Assembly: GCA_007116645.1 (NCBI GenBank)
Contig: SKIA01000015.1
Coordinates: forward strand, 1 to 7,719
Reading direction: 5' to 3'
Length of the DNA: 7,719 nt
Origin: Candidatus Woesearchaeota archaeon
Lineage (GTDB): Archaea; Nanobdellota; Nanobdellia; Woesearchaeales; SKIA01
This document shows positions 5,785-7,719 of this stretch, one piece after another. Positions within the stretch are counted from its first letter, which is position 1. Every line of letters starts with the position of its first letter. The notes beneath the pieces are model-generated. The model was not told where the DNA came from, made no database searches, and saw only the letters and a list, made by a program, of their open reading frames with translations. A program made the position numbers and the translations under genes.

Positions 5785-6240
5785 TTAAACAAGCATTATC
5801 CACGCGCTTGCAAGCAAGAGAAGATTCATACCAATAAACCCTTTTGAGCTCCAGTGAATGCCTGAGAATCGAAAGTCGCTAAACGGATACAAGAAAGGAG
5901 TTGCTTGCTCTTTTTTGTGCGTCCACATATCAATACCAATGTGTAAGTGCCATGCGAGCATCCACAGTTGCACTCCAAAAAACATCCAGGTAATGCCTGT
6001 GATGAGTGTTGCGATGACAAGGCTGTGTGTTAGGTGAAACGCGTAGTACGTGTATGTTTTGATCCAGGAAGGCAAGTCCTCTGAAAGAAGTCCTTTTACG
6101 GATTTATTCTTCCAAACATTATACACTACTTTGGGTGTTTGAGCGATAATATCTGGGAGTACTCCAAAGAGTACTGCAAGCCACCACAGGTCTGCTCTCC
6201 ATATGAGCGCGCTCCAAAATCCATGACTTGCTGTGTCCAT
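5785..6240 (-). CDS. Small membrane protein resembling YdjM/DUF457 metal-dependent hydrolases
   Basis: A 151-residue membrane protein with about four hydrophobic segments: residues 10-30, 70-90, 91-105 and 135-150. Polar residues able to bind metal sit in or beside these helices: His6 in the opening MDTASHGFW, Asp30 in FGVLPDI, His69 and His72 in HLTHSL, and His98, His100, Asp104 and His108 in WHLHIGIDMWTH. This order resembles the membrane-bound metal-dependent hydrolase family related to E. coli YdjM (LexA-regulated). The usual HRG-THS form is replaced by FHLTHS. Substrate and activity are unknown for most of the family. The start is set by a TATA box about 26 bases upstream. The gene is divergent from the NikR-like regulator with only 72 bases between the start codons, so that regulator could control it. 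Confidence 0.8.
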   Translation of the reverse strand: MDTASHGFWSALIWRADLWWLAVLFGVLPDIIAQTPKVVYNVWKNKSVKGLLSEDLPSWIKTYTYYAFHLTHSLVIATLITGITWMFFGVQLWMLAWHLHIGIDMWTHKKEQATPFLYPFSDFRFSGIHWSSKGFIGMNLLLLASAWIMLV

Positions 6241-6260
6241 ATATACTATTTTTCACCTTT

Positions 6261-6270
6261 CTTTTTTAAC
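6261..6270 (-). promoter_or_regulatory. TATA box for the 151-residue membrane protein gene
   Basis: The minus strand reads GTTAAAAAAG at 6270-6261, centred about 25 bases before the ATG at 6240. A weak GGTG at 6256-6253 lies between them, so a leaderless start is the simpler reading. Confidence 0.55.
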
Positions 6271-6283
6271 CCTATCGCCTCTG

Positions 6284-6292
6284 TTTATATAT
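6284..6292 (+). promoter_or_regulatory. TATA box for the NikR-like gene and HAD gene
   Basis: TTTATATAT at 6284-6292 is the best TATA match in the window. It is centred about 25 bases before the ATG at 6313, which predicts a leaderless transcript for the regulator and the overlapping phosphatase gene. It lies 13 bases from the divergent TATA box, so a repressor bound between them could block both promoters. Confidence 0.65.
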
Positions 6293-6312
6293 GAGCACTT
6301 CTCAACAAGATT

Positions 6313-6687
6313 ATGCCTATAATTAGTGCCTCGTTGCCACAAGAATTACTCGAACAAATTGATTCGCTTACGGAAAAGCACTCTTTTTCAGGACGATCAG
6401 ATTTTCTGCGAGAAGCAACTAAAGAACTTGCTCAGAGTTTATCACAAGAAGATTCACTCGAAGGCCCGGTTGAGGGATTGCTTATTGTCAGCCACGATCA
6501 CAAAGACGATGCTATAAGCACGTTACGCCACGATTATGAAGATGTTATTAAGACGCACTTGCACCATCACGTAAAGCACTCGTGTGTAGAGGTATTCATG
6601 ATTTCTGGTTCTGCACAAAAAGTCAAGGCCCTTCTTGCTGATGCACGTAATAAACAACAACTTTCTGTGCGACTCATTATCCCATGA
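6313..6687 (+). CDS. NikR-like metal-responsive ribbon-helix-helix regulator
   Basis: A 124-residue transcriptional regulator. Residues 1-42 form a ribbon-helix-helix DNA-binding domain: strand PIISASLP, helix LLEQIDSLTEK, then the GRSDFLREA turn and second helix. Residues 52-124 match the NikR C-terminal ACT-like domain (GLLIVSHDHKDDAISTLRHDY). The nickel ligands of E. coli NikR (His76, His87, His89, Cys95) align with His73, His84, His86 and Cys91. The first three keep exact spacing, but the loop before the Cys is one residue shorter. The extra histidines His82, His85 and His89 make the site unusually His-rich (THLHHHVKHSC). The protein is slightly shorter than typical NikR (about 130-140). 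The metal could be nickel or another transition metal. No nickel transporter gene is in the window. The gene overlaps the next by ATGA. Confidence 0.88.
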   Translation: MPIISASLPQELLEQIDSLTEKHSFSGRSDFLREATKELAQSLSQEDSLEGPVEGLLIVSHDHKDDAISTLRHDYEDVIKTHLHHHVKHSCVEVFMISGSAQKVKALLADARNKQQLSVRLIIP

Positions 6688-7313
6688 AACCACTTATCTT
6701 ATTTGACTTTGACGGCACAATTGCTGATTCGCTTGATGAGCTTATTGTCGCGTTTAACGTTGTTGGCAAGCGACGCGGGCTAAAGAAGAAACTGACGAAA
6801 ATGCTTGTGAGAAAGCACCCTACAAGAATCGTTATGCGCCAGCTCGGAGTGCGTTTCTGGCGGGTACCGGGTCTGTACAGAGAAGTCATTTCTGAGTTTG
6901 AACAACGACTCGCAAAAGTTGATCCTCACGAGCACATGCCATCTCTTGTTCGTGAACTATCCAAGCACGCACAGCTTGGTATTGTGTCCTCAAACAGCCC
7001 TGTGGTTGTACAAGCATTTCTTAAATCACACAAACTGCTCAAGCATTTTCCCACGATAGAAGGAGGATTATTATTTGGTAAACACAAAGCAATTCGTAGA
7101 ATAAAAAAGTCTTTGCGCCCCTCCGATACATTGTATGTGGGCGACGAAGTACGCGATATCCTCGCAGCAAAGCGTGCTGGAGTGTATTCATTAGCAGTCA
7201 CTTGGGGCTTGCAAGAAACAAAAGTACTGCTTCGTGCTCGTCCATCAATGATAGCCTCGTCTGCTGACGAAGCAAAAGAGTTGCTTATCGCTTGGGCGCA
7301 GTCTCGCGTGTAG
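6684..7313 (+). CDS. HAD-superfamily phosphatase, phosphoglycolate-phosphatase-like
   Basis: A soluble hydrolase of the haloacid dehalogenase superfamily that probably removes phosphate from a small metabolite. All four motifs are present. Motif I is FDFDGTIADS with nucleophile Asp8 and acid/base Asp10. Motif II is VSSN at 101-104. The motif III lysine is Lys133 or Lys135 (FGKHKAI). Motif IV is VGDEVRDILAAKRAG with Asp154, Glu155 and Asp158. Residues 15-85 form a helical C1-type cap with many Lys and Arg (KRRGLKKKLTK). The 209-residue length fits the Gph/PgmB-like group, but the substrate cannot be told. The start codon overlaps the NikR-like stop (ATGA), so the two form an operon with coupled translation. 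A regulatory relation to metal is possible but not shown. Confidence 0.93.
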   Translation: MKPLILFDFDGTIADSLDELIVAFNVVGKRRGLKKKLTKMLVRKHPTRIVMRQLGVRFWRVPGLYREVISEFEQRLAKVDPHEHMPSLVRELSKHAQLGIVSSNSPVVVQAFLKSHKLLKHFPTIEGGLLFGKHKAIRRIKKSLRPSDTLYVGDEVRDILAAKRAGVYSLAVTWGLQETKVLLRARPSMIASSADEAKELLIAWAQSRV

Positions 7314-7318
7314 ATATG

Positions 7319-7326
7319 TTTTTATT
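7319..7326 (+). promoter_or_regulatory. TATA box for the DoxX gene overlapping the end of the HAD transcript
   Basis: TTTTTATT begins five bases after the HAD stop codon and is centred about 25 bases before the ATG at 7348. The T5 run may also terminate the HAD transcript. It shares the word ATGTTTTTAT with the antiporter promoter. Confidence 0.5.
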
Positions 7327-7347
7327 CTGCAACACGAAAACTAGTTG

Positions 7348-7719
7348 ATGAAACAACTCGGTACTGACGAACGCCTGGCTCTTTTGCGCGTAACAATGGG
7401 CTTTATTGTTTTTGCCGCAGGACTTACAAAAGCGTTTGGAGGAGTCTATCCGCACGCAGAGGCACTAGCTCTTGCAGGATTTCCTGTCGCGTTAGGCTTT
7501 GCGTGGAGCATTGCTATTTTTGAAATTATCGCTGGAATACTCCTCATGCTCGGATTGTTTGTTCGGCCCGTTGCGTGGCTGACTGCTCTTCTTATGGCAT
7601 CAACGTATGCCCTCATTTTTTCTGGCAGAGCAACCGCTTCTGCGCTTATCACGGCTGATCCTGAACGATTGTTTTTGTCAGCAGTACTCTTAGTCTTTGC
7701 ACTAGCGGTGTTTTTCGCA
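7348..7719 (+). CDS. DoxX-family membrane protein, 3' end outside window
   Basis: An open reading frame from ATG 7348 runs to the right edge without a stop (124 codons). It encodes a four-helix membrane protein with helices near residues 11-31, 48-71, 74-92 and 107-124. The pattern of the DoxX family is clear: Arg14 then FIVFAAGLTKAFGG in helix 1, EIIAGILLMLGLF with Glu59 and Gly62 in helix 2, and a hydrophobic final helix. Typical members have about 130-150 residues, so only a short tail is missing. The family includes a subunit of the terminal quinol oxidase of Acidianus, but most members have no assigned role and no oxidase gene is visible here. The start is supported by a TATA box about 25 bases upstream. 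Spacing of 34 bases to the HAD gene with its own promoter suggests separate transcription. Confidence 0.85.
   Translation, partial: MKQLGTDERLALLRVTMGFIVFAAGLTKAFGGVYPHAEALALAGFPVALGFAWSIAIFEIIAGILLMLGLFVRPVAWLTALLMASTYALIFSGRATASALITADPERLFLSAVLLVFALAVFFA

Noticed and set aside
7446..7652. 68-codon open frame on the minus strand at the right end
   Set aside because: It lies opposite the DoxX-family frame, which has family motifs, four helices and a properly spaced TATA box.
1..7719. CRISPR array, insertion sequence, integrase or att site
   Set aside because: There are no regularly spaced repeats, no transposase or integrase motifs and no long direct or inverted repeats. The gene content is ordinary chromosomal.

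Overview
The window is a compact stretch of an archaeal chromosome, with nine complete protein genes, one partial gene at each end and almost no spare DNA. The archaeal assignment rests on three things: a 150-residue S15 ribosomal protein with the archaeal/eukaryotic N-terminal extension, a Taw1/TYW1 wybutosine enzyme with both iron-sulphur cysteine sets, and TATA boxes placed 25-27 bases before start codons. A divergent, small-genome lineage (DPANN-like) is plausible but cannot be proved from this window. There is no rRNA, tRNA, CRISPR array, transposase or other mobile-element signature.

Layout. Positions 1-1745 (+) carry the C-terminal part of a divergent family-B DNA polymerase, followed after one base by a 211-residue protein that may be a RecA-fold relative without a P-loop. 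Facing it is rps15 (1752-2204, -), whose U-rich terminator lies inside the lysine-rich end of the 211-residue gene. A 179-base divergent region (2205-2383) holds an unusually long, structured rps15 leader and two promoters. Then come a small three-helix membrane protein (2384-2725, +) and taw1 (2768-3934, +). On the minus strand follow an unrecognised 167-residue protein (3931-4434), a KefB/CPA2-type cation:proton antiporter (4540-5742) and a small membrane protein resembling the YdjM/DUF457 metal-dependent hydrolases (5785-6240). Divergent from that, a NikR-like ribbon-helix-helix regulator (6313-6687) overlaps a HAD phosphatase (6684-7313). The window ends inside a DoxX-family membrane protein (7348 onward).

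Gene expression. Seven genes have a TATA-like box about 26 bases before the start codon, which predicts leaderless or nearly leaderless transcripts. rps15 is the exception: its best TATA box is about 107 bases upstream. The predicted leader of roughly 80 bases contains a stem capped by C(UUCG)G and a second stem that runs into the Shine-Dalgarno sequence. This looks like a possible autoregulatory ribosomal-protein leader and is the most interesting non-coding signal here.

The best protein-level lead is the polymerase pair at the left edge. The polymerase resembles the family with HGIVDS-type motif C and has lost cysteines expected in that family. Its tightly coupled partner may be RecA-like, an arrangement that recalls polymerase plus RecA-like mutasome cassettes. 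Both ideas come from motif reading without a database search.
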